From the NCBI RefSeq assembly GCF_025244725.1, contig NZ_CP104203.1, forward strand, positions 2,418,001 through 2,482,000: a DNA stretch of 64,000 nucleotides. Direction: 5' to 3'. Below are positions 43,921-52,589 of the stretch, one piece after another. The translations under genes and the position numbers were made by a program. The first letter of the stretch is position 1, and the number at the start of each line of letters is the position of its first letter. The notes beneath the pieces are model-generated. The model saw only the letters and a program-made list of their open reading frames with translations. It ran no database searches and was not told the origin of the DNA. This DNA comes from Chryseobacterium oranimense (GTDB lineage Bacteria; Bacteroidota; Bacteroidia; Flavobacteriales; Weeksellaceae).

Positions 43921-43957
43921 TCTAAGGCCTAAATATATTACCACCAAAATAATTATT

Positions 43958-44395
43958 ATGAAAAACCTGTATTACTATTTATCCGCTCTTTTATTACTCG
44001 TATGTCTTACGGCGTGTAAAACTACTACCCCAACAGCAGAAAAAACGACTGATATTACGGGCAAAACATGGAAACTTACGGAACTGAACGGACAGCCAAT
44101 CAAACTTAAAAATCCTAAAAACAATCCTTATTTCAAACTTAATACGGAAGGAATGAGATATGAAGGACATGCAGGATGCAATGGGTTTGGAGGCACTTAT
44201 GAAATCAAACCTGATGTGATGAGGATCAAATTCAACCAGGGAATGTCTACCATGATGGCTTGTGAGGATCTGGAAACTGAACAATTGTTCACAAAAGCGG
44301 TGCTTGCCGCAGATAATTATTCGGTAAACGGAAATACTCTGACGCTTAATAAAGCAAGAATGGCTCCTTTGGCTAAATTTGTTCTTCAGCCATAA
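43958..44395 (+). CDS. META domain lipoprotein (HslJ-like)
   Basis: Starting at Met 43958, this 145-aa protein has a lipobox (LVCLTAC). It carries one META domain: GKTWKLTELNGQPI, then the conserved GHAGCNGFGGTYEI with its Cys, and the ACEDLETEQLFTKAV segment with a second Cys. META/HslJ proteins are found in the envelope and are linked to stress and drug tolerance; mechanism unknown. The frame opens upstream inside the preceding gene, but the lipobox sets the start. The hairpin at 44423-44457 ends the transcript. Confidence 0.88.
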   Translation: MKNLYYYLSALLLLVCLTACKTTTPTAEKTTDITGKTWKLTELNGQPIKLKNPKNNPYFKLNTEGMRYEGHAGCNGFGGTYEIKPDVMRIKFNQGMSTMMACEDLETEQLFTKAVLAADNYSVNGNTLTLNKARMAPLAKFVLQP

Positions 44396-44422
44396 TAAAT
44401 TGAATTTAAAATTTTACGATAT

Positions 44423-44457
44423 AAAAAGGTGGCTGAGGAACTCGAAGCCACCTTTTT
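44423..44457. terminator. Bidirectional terminator carrying a REP-like hairpin
   Basis: A perfect 12-bp stem AAAAAGGTGGCT (44423-44434) with AGCCACCTTTTT (44446-44457) stops both the META gene and the convergent SemiSWEET gene. Its core 44428-44452 is nearly the reverse complement of the hairpin at 24655-24679. Confidence 0.85.
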
Positions 44458-44460
44458 TTG

Positions 44461-44718
44461 TTAAGACTTTTTATAAATCATATAGCAGACAAGCAAGCTT
44501 ATATTGACAAGAACAGCAAAAGCATTTGACAAAATGATAGGCAGCTCATCTTTAATAAAGCCATACCAGACCCAGAGCGACAGTCCTGAAATAAGCACCA
44601 CAAGCATCACAAGTGAAATATCATCTACATTTTTATCTTTTATTACCTTAATGAGTTGAGGAATCATAGAGATGGATGTAAGAATTCCGGCTATTATACC
44701 CAGGACATTTTCGTTCAT
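44461..44718 (-). CDS. SemiSWEET sugar transporter
   Basis: This 85-aa protein has three transmembrane helices and the SemiSWEET signature: the first helix with IPQLIKVIKDK (PQ-loop motif), then the second helix SGLSLWVWYGFIKDE and the third with NISLLVCYMIYK. It forms a dimer that moves sugars across the inner membrane. The size is exactly that of the family. Confidence 0.9.
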   Translation of the reverse strand: MNENVLGIIAGILTSISMIPQLIKVIKDKNVDDISLVMLVVLISGLSLWVWYGFIKDELPIILSNAFAVLVNISLLVCYMIYKKS

Positions 44719-44746
44719 AGTTTAATTCTTTCTCTGAAGATAGGAA

Positions 44747-45781
44747 TTATTTAAATCTATCAATGGAAACTTCCTCGTGAAGTGGTATATTTTCTTCAAT
44801 AAACTGGTAAAGGCTTCTGGAAAAGTAGCAGCCATTCAGGATTCCTCTTGCGCCAAGGCCATTGAAAACGTAGAGATTTTTAAATGACTCATGTCTTCCG
44901 ATGATGGGTCTTCTGTCTTTCACGGTAGGTCTGAAGCCGAAATTTACTTCTTTCACTTCAAAGTCATAGGGATAAATTTCAGAAAGGCCATTCACAAGCT
45001 GTGTGACGGCGGATTCATCAATATGATGATGAAGCTGTTCCCTGTCGTAGGTTCCTCCATAGAAATAAAGTCCGTTTTCTGTTGGAAATAAAAAATGTTT
45101 CTTTTTAATGGTAATGTCCTGTGGAATTTCTTCGGAGAGTTTTACTTTGATGTGATGACCTTTATTCGGAACAACAGCAATATCTGAGAAAAAAGGATTT
45201 TCTTTTACTCCCATTCCTTCACAGAAGATTATATTTTTGAATTGTATATCTTTATAAGAATCTGTGGAAGGATCCAGTTTACCGTAATCAAACTTTTCTT
45301 TAATCAAAAGTTCATTTTTTTCTAAAAAATCAAATAGACCCATGAAAAACTCACTTACTTCAAGCCTGGCAGACTGATTAACCTTTCCTGTCTTAAAATC
45401 ATTTTTTACCACCTCTAAATGATCGAATTTTTGATCAAGGAAGTCTGAAAGTTCTTCATTTCCCGATTTCTTCAGCCAAAGGTTCTGTTCATTCTCATCG
45501 TGAAAAATTCTGTGGATGGGTGAACTGATGAGGTAATTTTTTCCGGTGTACGATTCTATTTCATTTAAAGTGTCTTTCAGGAAGTCAATTTGTTCCTGTG
45601 CCTTCCAGAACGTAGTAAATTTTTTGAGGACCACAGGGTTGATAATTCCTGCGGAAACCTGAGACGCGCTTTTTCTGCCTTCAGAATAGATCACAAATGA
45701 TTTGTTATTCTTAATTAATTGGTGAGCGAAGAAGAGTGCTGCGTATCCGTCTCCAACAATGATATAGTCTATATATTTCAT
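44747..45781 (-). CDS. FAD-dependent oxidoreductase (DAO family)
   Basis: This 344-aa protein, starting at Met 45781, opens with a dinucleotide fold (YIIVGDGYAALFFAHQL, GxGxxA). Typical DAO-family segments follow: QVSAGIINPVVLK, a middle substrate domain, and a C-terminal FGFRPTVKDRRPIIGRHE with a closing GLGARGILNG. The substrate, probably an amino acid or amine, is unknown. It starts about 55 bases after gldN's stop, but a strong terminator separates the two. Confidence 0.87.
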   Translation of the reverse strand: MKYIDYIIVGDGYAALFFAHQLIKNNKSFVIYSEGRKSASQVSAGIINPVVLKKFTTFWKAQEQIDFLKDTLNEIESYTGKNYLISSPIHRIFHDENEQNLWLKKSGNEELSDFLDQKFDHLEVVKNDFKTGKVNQSARLEVSEFFMGLFDFLEKNELLIKEKFDYGKLDPSTDSYKDIQFKNIIFCEGMGVKENPFFSDIAVVPNKGHHIKVKLSEEIPQDITIKKKHFLFPTENGLYFYGGTYDREQLHHHIDESAVTQLVNGLSEIYPYDFEVKEVNFGFRPTVKDRRPIIGRHESFKNLYVFNGLGARGILNGCYFSRSLYQFIEENIPLHEEVSIDRFK

Positions 45782-45788
45782 AATAAAA

Positions 45789-45816
45789 AAAACCTGAGTA
45801 AAAGTACTCAGGTTTT
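45789..45816 (-). terminator. Terminator after gldN
   Basis: A perfect 12-bp stem (45789-45800 with 45805-45816) and a 4-base loop; on the minus strand a run of T follows. Confidence 0.85.
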
Positions 45817-45837
45817 GTATAAATATCAAGTGAAATC

Positions 45838-46776
45838 TTAGTAATTCCACATATCATTTTCCATGTTAAGGATTTGAGCTTTGATTCTTTCGCTCTCTTC
45901 CAACTGATCTTCAGCATCTTTAGGAATGTAATCTTTGATGGTACCATCACCTAAACCGCTTGATGATTTGTAAATAACCGAAGAGAATCTTCTTCCATTG
46001 ATAATATCATCGAAAGACAGGTCAGCAGAAGAGTTTTTTCTATTGTAAACATAGTTGTTTGCCAGAATATCTCTCGCGTTCGGATAGAAAATCCAGAATA
46101 GGTCGATAAGCTCGTCGTTACCGGCAATTGGCTTACCATCTGGTCCTATAACGCCCTGTACAGCAGGATCTGGTCCCATTGCTGCAATTCCAAGAGGTCT
46201 GTATTTCATCTGTCCGTCTCTCTTATCGATAAACCACATACCCATGATTTTAAGAACTTTTACTTTCTCAGTGGTGGTTTTAAAAACGTCGGTATATTCT
46301 TTTTTCTCTTGTTCAGTTAACTGTCTTCCGGAGTTAAGGATATCAATAGCAGCATCATTGATGATTACTTTTTCCAGTCTTTTCTGGATACCTTCCGGTG
46401 AAAGCTTTACAGTAAAGTTTTCATCGTCATAAACCTGCTCAATCTTTCCTGTTAAGGCACCGTCCAATAATAGCTGGTACAAAGATCTTGTAGGCGTAGC
46501 AAGAAGTCCGTCCGGATTATCGTAATAGAATGGCTGGTTGATCTTATCATTCATATCAATGATCTCCCAAACAAACATACTCTTAAGGATATCTTTATCT
46601 TCTACAAAACCATATTCAAGAGGCTTTACTTTGTTATCAATAATAGTATCACCAACTTTTTGTTTGTTTTCTTCTCTCATCTGTCTGAACTCTTCCGGAG
46701 AAGCTGCGTTCAGGATAGTCTGGGAAAAAGCAAATCCCGAAACTAATACTAAAAGGGTGCTAATATATTTTTTCAT
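45838..46776 (-). CDS. gldN: Gliding motility/T9SS protein GldN
   Basis: This 312-aa protein has a signal peptide (to about 19) and the GldN-type body (EDKDILKSMFVWEIIDMNDKINQPFYY and WFIDKRDGQMKYRPLGIA). With GldK it forms the periplasmic ring of the T9SS core. It is the last gene of a gldK-gldL-gldM-gldN run that is conserved in Bacteroidota, and a terminator follows. Length agrees with known GldN. Confidence 0.96.
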   Translation of the reverse strand: MKKYISTLLVLVSGFAFSQTILNAASPEEFRQMREENKQKVGDTIIDNKVKPLEYGFVEDKDILKSMFVWEIIDMNDKINQPFYYDNPDGLLATPTRSLYQLLLDGALTGKIEQVYDDENFTVKLSPEGIQKRLEKVIINDAAIDILNSGRQLTEQEKKEYTDVFKTTTEKVKVLKIMGMWFIDKRDGQMKYRPLGIAAMGPDPAVQGVIGPDGKPIAGNDELIDLFWIFYPNARDILANNYVYNRKNSSADLSFDDIINGRRFSSVIYKSSSGLGDGTIKDYIPKDAEDQLEESERIKAQILNMENDMWNY

Positions 46777-46796
46777 AATAAATTACAATTTTAGTC

Positions 46797-48389
46797 CTAT
46801 TGAACATTAATAATTATAGGAGTAATGTTTTTAATCTGCTGTCCTTCCAATCCTTGTGCTGTAGCTTTAATATCGAAGATAGAAACTACATCACCTGTTC
46901 TAAGGTTCTTCACTAATCCTGCGGCATCACCTAATGTGTTTCCGTGAACCAGTAATGCTGCTCTTCCAGGTACTCTTACCATGAACTGAGTCACAGTGAA
47001 CGAAACAGGGAAGTCGAAGTCAGGAATCGCTGCCTGTACAGATTGGTTAGGAATAGAAGTAGCCGGCATCGACAATACATTCTGTCCTCTCATCTGACCT
47101 TGTGGCGGCGGAACATTCTTGATTCTATATTCAAACACCTGAGATACAGATTTTCCGTAAGGATCTATTCCTGATAATGTCAGTTTAACTGTATTTCCTG
47201 TTGTTGGTTTTACAATCCATTTTCCTGGGCCTGTTCCTCTTACAGAAGCTCCCGGAGCAGATAATGAAAGTTTAGAATTGTCAGCACCTAAGATTGATCC
47301 TGAAACAGGGTTCTCAAGTCCTCTATACATTACGTTCATCTTATCAGCAGAAAGCAATAGTCCTTTTTCAAGTTTTACTTCTCTAGGTCCAGCAATTACG
47401 TTGTAAGTATGTGTCCAAGGGAAACTTTGAGGTTTTCCTGAAGCATCTGTTAAAGTAATTGTTCCGGCAAGTTTATGCTCACCAATACCAGATCCTGAAA
47501 TAGGGATGATACCTTTACCGTTTTCTACTCTGCTTACACCGGAAATATTGATCTTATTACTGTTTGAATAAGTACCCAACATTACTTTTACTTCAGCCTG
47601 TTTTCCTGCCTGGATATCTACCGGACCAGAAACGATAGGCTCGTAGCTTGAGAATTTGATATTCGCATCTACTTTTTCCTGAAGTAATAATGCCAATGCA
47701 TCAGACTGTACGTTTCTCGCATCATTCTGGATGATCTCAAGGTTTGAGATCGCAGCGATTAACGGCTGGTGATAGAATTTATTCTGAAACCAAGTCTTAT
47801 CATTCGGAGATTTTCCTTTAGGATATTCAGCAATCAGAGATTTGTTGGCTCTGTCTACTAAATCTTTTAACTGAGGATTATTTCCAAAAGTTGAATTAAT
47901 ATAATTTCTTACGTCGTCAATTTTAGCTTTTAGTTCTAGAGCTCCTTTTGAAGGTGCATTTTCATCTCCTTCTTTAAAGAAATATTCTGTAGTCGCCTCA
48001 TTGTTGTTCAATGCAGCGAAGTTTTCACTTACATCAATATCTTTTCCTGTTTTAGGATCTTTATCATGAAATTCCGACTGCTTTTTCAAAGCATCTTTAA
48101 TACCTTGAGCAGAGGTTACCAATAGATCAATTTTACCTTTTAAGACTTTATAATTTTCCCAAGGTTGTGCATATGTGTCCGGAACCTGCTGAGCTTTAGC
48201 CTCTAATGTCTTTTCAAAGATCTTTTCGTTCTTTTTCTCAGTTAGAGTTCTGGTTTCGTTTAATGCTCTGGTAGAGTCATAGTATGATCTGATGATTTCT
48301 GCATCAATATTTAGGGCCATCATCGCGATGAACACCAAATACATCAGGTTGATCATCTTCTGACGAGGGGTCTGTTTTCCTTGTGCCAT
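46797..48389 (-). CDS. gldM: Gliding motility/T9SS motor protein GldM
   Basis: This 530-aa protein has one N-terminal membrane helix (INLMYLVFIAMMALNI, with Arg9 just before it) and a large periplasmic part with beta domains ending in PIIINVQ. GldM and GldL form the proton-driven motor of T9SS; the GldM shaft reaches the GldK/GldN ring. The size and organisation match the family. It is 20 bases upstream of gldN. Confidence 0.95.
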   Translation of the reverse strand: MAQGKQTPRQKMINLMYLVFIAMMALNIDAEIIRSYYDSTRALNETRTLTEKKNEKIFEKTLEAKAQQVPDTYAQPWENYKVLKGKIDLLVTSAQGIKDALKKQSEFHDKDPKTGKDIDVSENFAALNNNEATTEYFFKEGDENAPSKGALELKAKIDDVRNYINSTFGNNPQLKDLVDRANKSLIAEYPKGKSPNDKTWFQNKFYHQPLIAAISNLEIIQNDARNVQSDALALLLQEKVDANIKFSSYEPIVSGPVDIQAGKQAEVKVMLGTYSNSNKINISGVSRVENGKGIIPISGSGIGEHKLAGTITLTDASGKPQSFPWTHTYNVIAGPREVKLEKGLLLSADKMNVMYRGLENPVSGSILGADNSKLSLSAPGASVRGTGPGKWIVKPTTGNTVKLTLSGIDPYGKSVSQVFEYRIKNVPPPQGQMRGQNVLSMPATSIPNQSVQAAIPDFDFPVSFTVTQFMVRVPGRAALLVHGNTLGDAAGLVKNLRTGDVVSIFDIKATAQGLEGQQIKNITPIIINVQ

Positions 48390-48442
48390 TCTCTTTTCTT
48401 TTAGTTTTTGATTAAGTAGTTAAATTTAGAAATGGTTAGGAA

Positions 48443-49135
48443 TTAAGACTTCATAGCAGTAAGCATACCACCATAAACTCTGTTTAAGCTATTTAAATTA
48501 GTTGTTAAACCTTGTAATTCTTGATTGAATTTTTCAGACTGCTCTGCAGATTTCTGCATATCTGCTACATATTTGTTAGCAAATTCAGATTGTTTTTTAC
48601 CGCTTTCCAATTGCATTGCATATAAAGCGTTCATGCTTTCCATATGCTGTGCAGCTTTGTTAAGCTGATCGTTATATTTATGAGTAGAAGCAGATACATC
48701 TACAGTCTGGTTGATCTGGTCAACAGAGCTGGAGAATTTGTCGATACCTGTTCTAAGTCTGTCAAATAACTGAACATCCAATTTTGCTTCCTGAAGCATT
48801 TTGTCTAATTTATTTGAAAGAGAATTTTCTAATTCTGCAAACTGCTGTGCATTATTTTTTGATGACACATTAGAATGTAAAGGGTTTGGGTTGGCATGCT
48901 TATCCAATAGCTCAGGATAAACATTTTCCCATGCATAAGACTCTTCTGATTTTGGAGGGTCAAATGCGAAAATAATAAAGATAATAGCCTCCGTAATAAG
49001 ACCCACTGTAAGAGCCATATTACCATTAATTGGTCCCAAGGTAATGTGAGTAATTTTAAGCCAAGCTCCAAGAATTACAATTGCAGCACCGAATGAATAA
49101 AAGAAATTCATCCAAGCATCTTTAGTCTTAAACAT
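48443..49135 (-). CDS. gldL: Gliding motility/T9SS motor protein GldL
   Basis: This 230-aa protein has two N-terminal transmembrane helices and a cytoplasmic helical tail. Glu49 sits within the second helix (LTVGLITEAIIFIIFAF); this glutamate corresponds to the one known to be important for proton-driven motor function in the family. It forms a ring with GldM. It is 53 bases upstream of gldM. Confidence 0.95.
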   Translation of the reverse strand: MFKTKDAWMNFFYSFGAAIVILGAWLKITHITLGPINGNMALTVGLITEAIIFIIFAFDPPKSEESYAWENVYPELLDKHANPNPLHSNVSSKNNAQQFAELENSLSNKLDKMLQEAKLDVQLFDRLRTGIDKFSSSVDQINQTVDVSASTHKYNDQLNKAAQHMESMNALYAMQLESGKKQSEFANKYVADMQKSAEQSEKFNQELQGLTTNLNSLNRVYGGMLTAMKS

Positions 49136-49188
49136 ATTAAGTTAGTTTTTTTAATGTTAAATAAAATTGTTATTGAAAAATTGTCCGG

Positions 49189-50613
49189 TTAATTTCTGTT
49201 AACTCTTCTTGGCTTAACAGCTGCTTCAGGAATATCCTGTACAGTTCTGAATCCGATATAGCTTCTTGCGGAATCTTTTCTTTCCCAATCTCTAGCACCT
49301 GTCATAAGGGCATATCCTATATCTTTCCAAGATCCACCTCTTACAGATTTCTTCGTATCCACCTTATTTTTAGTAGAAGGATTTAACGTAGAAGAGAATC
49401 CATAAGAAGAGTTGTTATACGCAGATTCTGTCCATTCAGAAACGTTTCCAGCCATATCAAATAACCCAAATCCATTTTTCTTAAATTTCTTTACTGGAGC
49501 TGTATATGTATAAGTACCTTTTTTATCGTCTTCCATGTAGTTACCTCTCTTAGGTTTGAAGTTGGCAAGATAGCAACCTCTGTCATCCATTAAGTATGGA
49601 CCACCCCAAGGGTAAGTAGCATTTTGCATTCCGCCTCTGGCAGCATATTCCCACTCGATTTCTGTAGGAAGACGGAACTGCATTGGTCTTTGTTTTTTTC
49701 TTTTTAAGCTTTCGTTATAATCTGTTTTCAGTTTAGATCTGAAGTTACAGTAAGCTCTTGCCTGATCCCAGGTTACCCCAACTACAGGATAATCTTTGTA
49801 GGCCTTGTGCCAGAAATACTGTTCAAACAATGGTTCGTTGTAAGCAAAGTGGAAGTCTTTTACCCACACTGTAGTATCCGGATAGATGGCAATGCTTGAA
49901 CTCTTAAGGTAATTGGCTCCTCTTTCGTTGTCAGCAAGTGCCGCATCCATATCTCCCCACTGGTAGCTGTATTTTAGTTTACTAACGTCTAAAATTCTTT
50001 CGTTTCCTATTCTGGAAGAAGCAGGCAGATACATAGATTCCAAAACTTCTGCATACTCTACATCAGGATACTTTCCAGTACTCCAGTGCAAAGGGATTTT
50101 CCAGTCTAGTTTTTTGGTTGGATCATAGCCTCCGTCTTCTCTTCCTCCCTGGCCTTCTAAATATTCTTGATAAGGTGTTAAATTTTCTTCTTTTTTAGCA
50201 AGATATGCATAGTCTCCAATGCTTGCGCCTTTACGTCCGCCTTCTTCACCGCCTTCCCCAGCAGCTTCGGCCAGCAGAGTTCTCGCAATGGAATCTCTTA
50301 CATAATTGATAAATACTCTGTATTCTGCATTGGTAGTTTCCGCTTCATCCATAAAGAATGAGGAAACAGTAACAGTTTTCAATGAAGCTTTTTCAGGTGT
50401 GTTTGTTGGATCCTGATCTGCAAGACCAGCAACAAATGAACCTGCTGGAATACCGACCATTCCGTATGGTCTTTCCGCAACAAATGATTTCGTTTTTTCT
50501 CTTGGTATCAATTCTCCTTTTGTTCCAGGCTTCCCTACAGAAGAACTGCCACCACCTGAACAAGATACTGATGCTACCGACGCAGACAATAATAAAAGAA
50601 ATATCCTTTTCAT
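49189..50613 (-). CDS. gldK: Gliding motility/T9SS lipoprotein GldK
   Basis: This 474-aa lipoprotein (SASVASVSC lipobox) has a formylglycine-generating-enzyme-like (SUMF1) domain: GMVGIPAGSFVAG at the start, then RLPTEIEWEYAARGG, NVSEWTESAYNNSS, and SVRGGSWKD...RSYIGFRTV. It forms the outer-membrane-side ring with GldN. It is the first gene of the gldKLMN operon. Confidence 0.96.
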   Translation of the reverse strand: MKRIFLLLLSASVASVSCSGGGSSSVGKPGTKGELIPREKTKSFVAERPYGMVGIPAGSFVAGLADQDPTNTPEKASLKTVTVSSFFMDEAETTNAEYRVFINYVRDSIARTLLAEAAGEGGEEGGRKGASIGDYAYLAKKEENLTPYQEYLEGQGGREDGGYDPTKKLDWKIPLHWSTGKYPDVEYAEVLESMYLPASSRIGNERILDVSKLKYSYQWGDMDAALADNERGANYLKSSSIAIYPDTTVWVKDFHFAYNEPLFEQYFWHKAYKDYPVVGVTWDQARAYCNFRSKLKTDYNESLKRKKQRPMQFRLPTEIEWEYAARGGMQNATYPWGGPYLMDDRGCYLANFKPKRGNYMEDDKKGTYTYTAPVKKFKKNGFGLFDMAGNVSEWTESAYNNSSYGFSSTLNPSTKNKVDTKKSVRGGSWKDIGYALMTGARDWERKDSARSYIGFRTVQDIPEAAVKPRRVNRN

Positions 50614-50721
50614 GTTAATTTTTATAATTAAGCCGTAAATATATAATTTTTTTAAGAAACTTTTAAGATTTTTTTTGAAATAACGGAAGAAATCTAAATT
50701 TATTTTATTTACAACTGTTTT

Positions 50722-52575
50722 TTATTCCACAGTTACCGATTTTGCTAAGTTTCTTGGCTGATCTACATTGGCTCCTCGGTATACAGCAATATAGTAAGCC
50801 AATAGCTGTAAAGGCACTGATGCAACGATTGGCGAGAAACATTCTGAAGTTTCAGGGATTTCAATCACGTAATCTGCCATTGAACTTACCTGCTGGTCTC
50901 CTTTATTAACAACAGCAATGATTTTTCCTTTTCTGGCTTTAATTTCCTGAACATTGCTCACAATTTTATCATAGTGTCCTTTTTTAGGAGCAATAATAAC
51001 GATTGGCATGTTCTCATCAATAAGAGCGATAGGTCCGTGCTTCATTTCTGCTGCCGGATATCCTTCTGCGTGTATATAAGAGATCTCCTTAAGCTTCAGG
51101 GCACCTTCCAATGCGGCAGGATAGTTATATCCTCTTCCTAAATAAAGGAAATTGGTTGTCTTGATAAAATCTTTGGCAATATTTTGAGTCAGCTCATGGG
51201 TAGTACTCAAAACTTCTTCAATCTTTTTAGGAATTGCATTCAGTTCAGTAATTAAGCTCATGAATTCAGCATTCCCCAAGTTGCCGTTATGTTTTCCTAG
51301 TTTAAGAGCAATTAAACTAAGAATAGTAAGCTGTGCAGTAAATGCTTTAGTTGAAGCTACCCCGATCTCAGGACCAGCGTGAGTATATGAGCCTGCATCT
51401 GTAATTCTTGCAATAGAAGAGTCCACTACGTTACATATACCATATATAAATGCTCCTTTTTCTTTGGCCAGTTTCAATGCAGCCATGGTATCTGCTGTTT
51501 CTCCTGACTGGGAGATTGCAATAACAACATCTTTATCCGTAATGATAGGGTTTCTGTATCTGAATTCCGATGCATATTCTACCTCTACAGGGATTCTTGC
51601 ATATTCTTCAATAAGATATTCCCCGATAAGACCTGCATGCCATGACGTACCGCAGGCAATAATAATAATTCTGTTGGCATTTTTGAATCTCTCCAAATGA
51701 TCCCAGATTCCGGCCATTTTTATAACACCTTCCTCTACAAGGAGCCTTCCTCTCATCGTATCATGGATAGATTTAGGCTGTTCAAAGATTTCTTTAAGCA
51801 TGAAATGCTCGTACCCACCTTTCTCAATTTGCTCCAGGCTTAATTTAAGCTCCTGAACTTCAGGTTCAATTCTTGAGTTATCATTGATCGTTCTGATATC
51901 TACTCCATTTTCTAATGAAATTGTAGCCATATGCCCCTCTTCAAGATAGATGGCTTCTTTGGTAAATTCTACGAAAGGAGATGCATCAGAAGCAATGAAA
52001 TATTCTTTATCTCCAAGACCGATTGCCAGTGGAGAACCTAATCTTGCCACTACCAATACTCCCGGATAATCTTCATGAAGCACAGTGATAGCGTATGCAC
52101 CGTATACCTCATTCAAAGCATATCTTACTGCCGTAGGGAAATCTGTTTCCGGCTTAAGATCCGTGAAATACTGGATAAGATTTACCAAAACTTCCGTATC
52201 TGTTTCAGATTTAAAAATAAATCCTTTTTCGCTAAGCATTGTTTTAATGGTATCATAGTTTTCTATAATACCATTGTGTACAAGAGCAATTTTACCGTTG
52301 TTGGAAAGGTGCGGGTGTGAGTTTCTATCACTTGGAACCCCATGGGTAGCCCATCTGGTATGCCCCATCCCTATTTTAGCCGTTCCTTTCAACTGTGCTG
52401 AAATATTGACCAAATCATCAACCTTACCTTTTGTTTTTTCCACTTCAAATTTATTATTTGAACCTTCCAAAACAATCCCTGCACTGTCATATCCTCTATA
52501 TTCTAATCTTCTAAGACCGTTGATTACAATATCATACGCATCCTGAAATCCTGTATATCCTACAATTCCGCACAT
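50722..52575 (-). CDS. glmS: Glutamine:fructose-6-phosphate aminotransferase GlmS
   Basis: This 617-aa protein starts MCGIVGYTG, with the Cys2 nucleophile of the class II glutaminase domain (about 2-220). It has two SIS domains (about 290-430 and 460-600) and the C-terminal DQPRNLAKSVTVE. It makes glucosamine-6-phosphate, the first step to amino-sugar and cell wall precursors. No glmS ribozyme is seen upstream. It follows the DUF4270 gene by 14 bases, so it is in the same transcript. Confidence 0.97.
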   Translation of the reverse strand: MCGIVGYTGFQDAYDIVINGLRRLEYRGYDSAGIVLEGSNNKFEVEKTKGKVDDLVNISAQLKGTAKIGMGHTRWATHGVPSDRNSHPHLSNNGKIALVHNGIIENYDTIKTMLSEKGFIFKSETDTEVLVNLIQYFTDLKPETDFPTAVRYALNEVYGAYAITVLHEDYPGVLVVARLGSPLAIGLGDKEYFIASDASPFVEFTKEAIYLEEGHMATISLENGVDIRTINDNSRIEPEVQELKLSLEQIEKGGYEHFMLKEIFEQPKSIHDTMRGRLLVEEGVIKMAGIWDHLERFKNANRIIIIACGTSWHAGLIGEYLIEEYARIPVEVEYASEFRYRNPIITDKDVVIAISQSGETADTMAALKLAKEKGAFIYGICNVVDSSIARITDAGSYTHAGPEIGVASTKAFTAQLTILSLIALKLGKHNGNLGNAEFMSLITELNAIPKKIEEVLSTTHELTQNIAKDFIKTTNFLYLGRGYNYPAALEGALKLKEISYIHAEGYPAAEMKHGPIALIDENMPIVIIAPKKGHYDKIVSNVQEIKARKGKIIAVVNKGDQQVSSMADYVIEIPETSECFSPIVASVPLQLLAYYIAVYRGANVDQPRNLAKSVTVE

Positions 52576-52589
52576 ATTCTTCTGTGTTT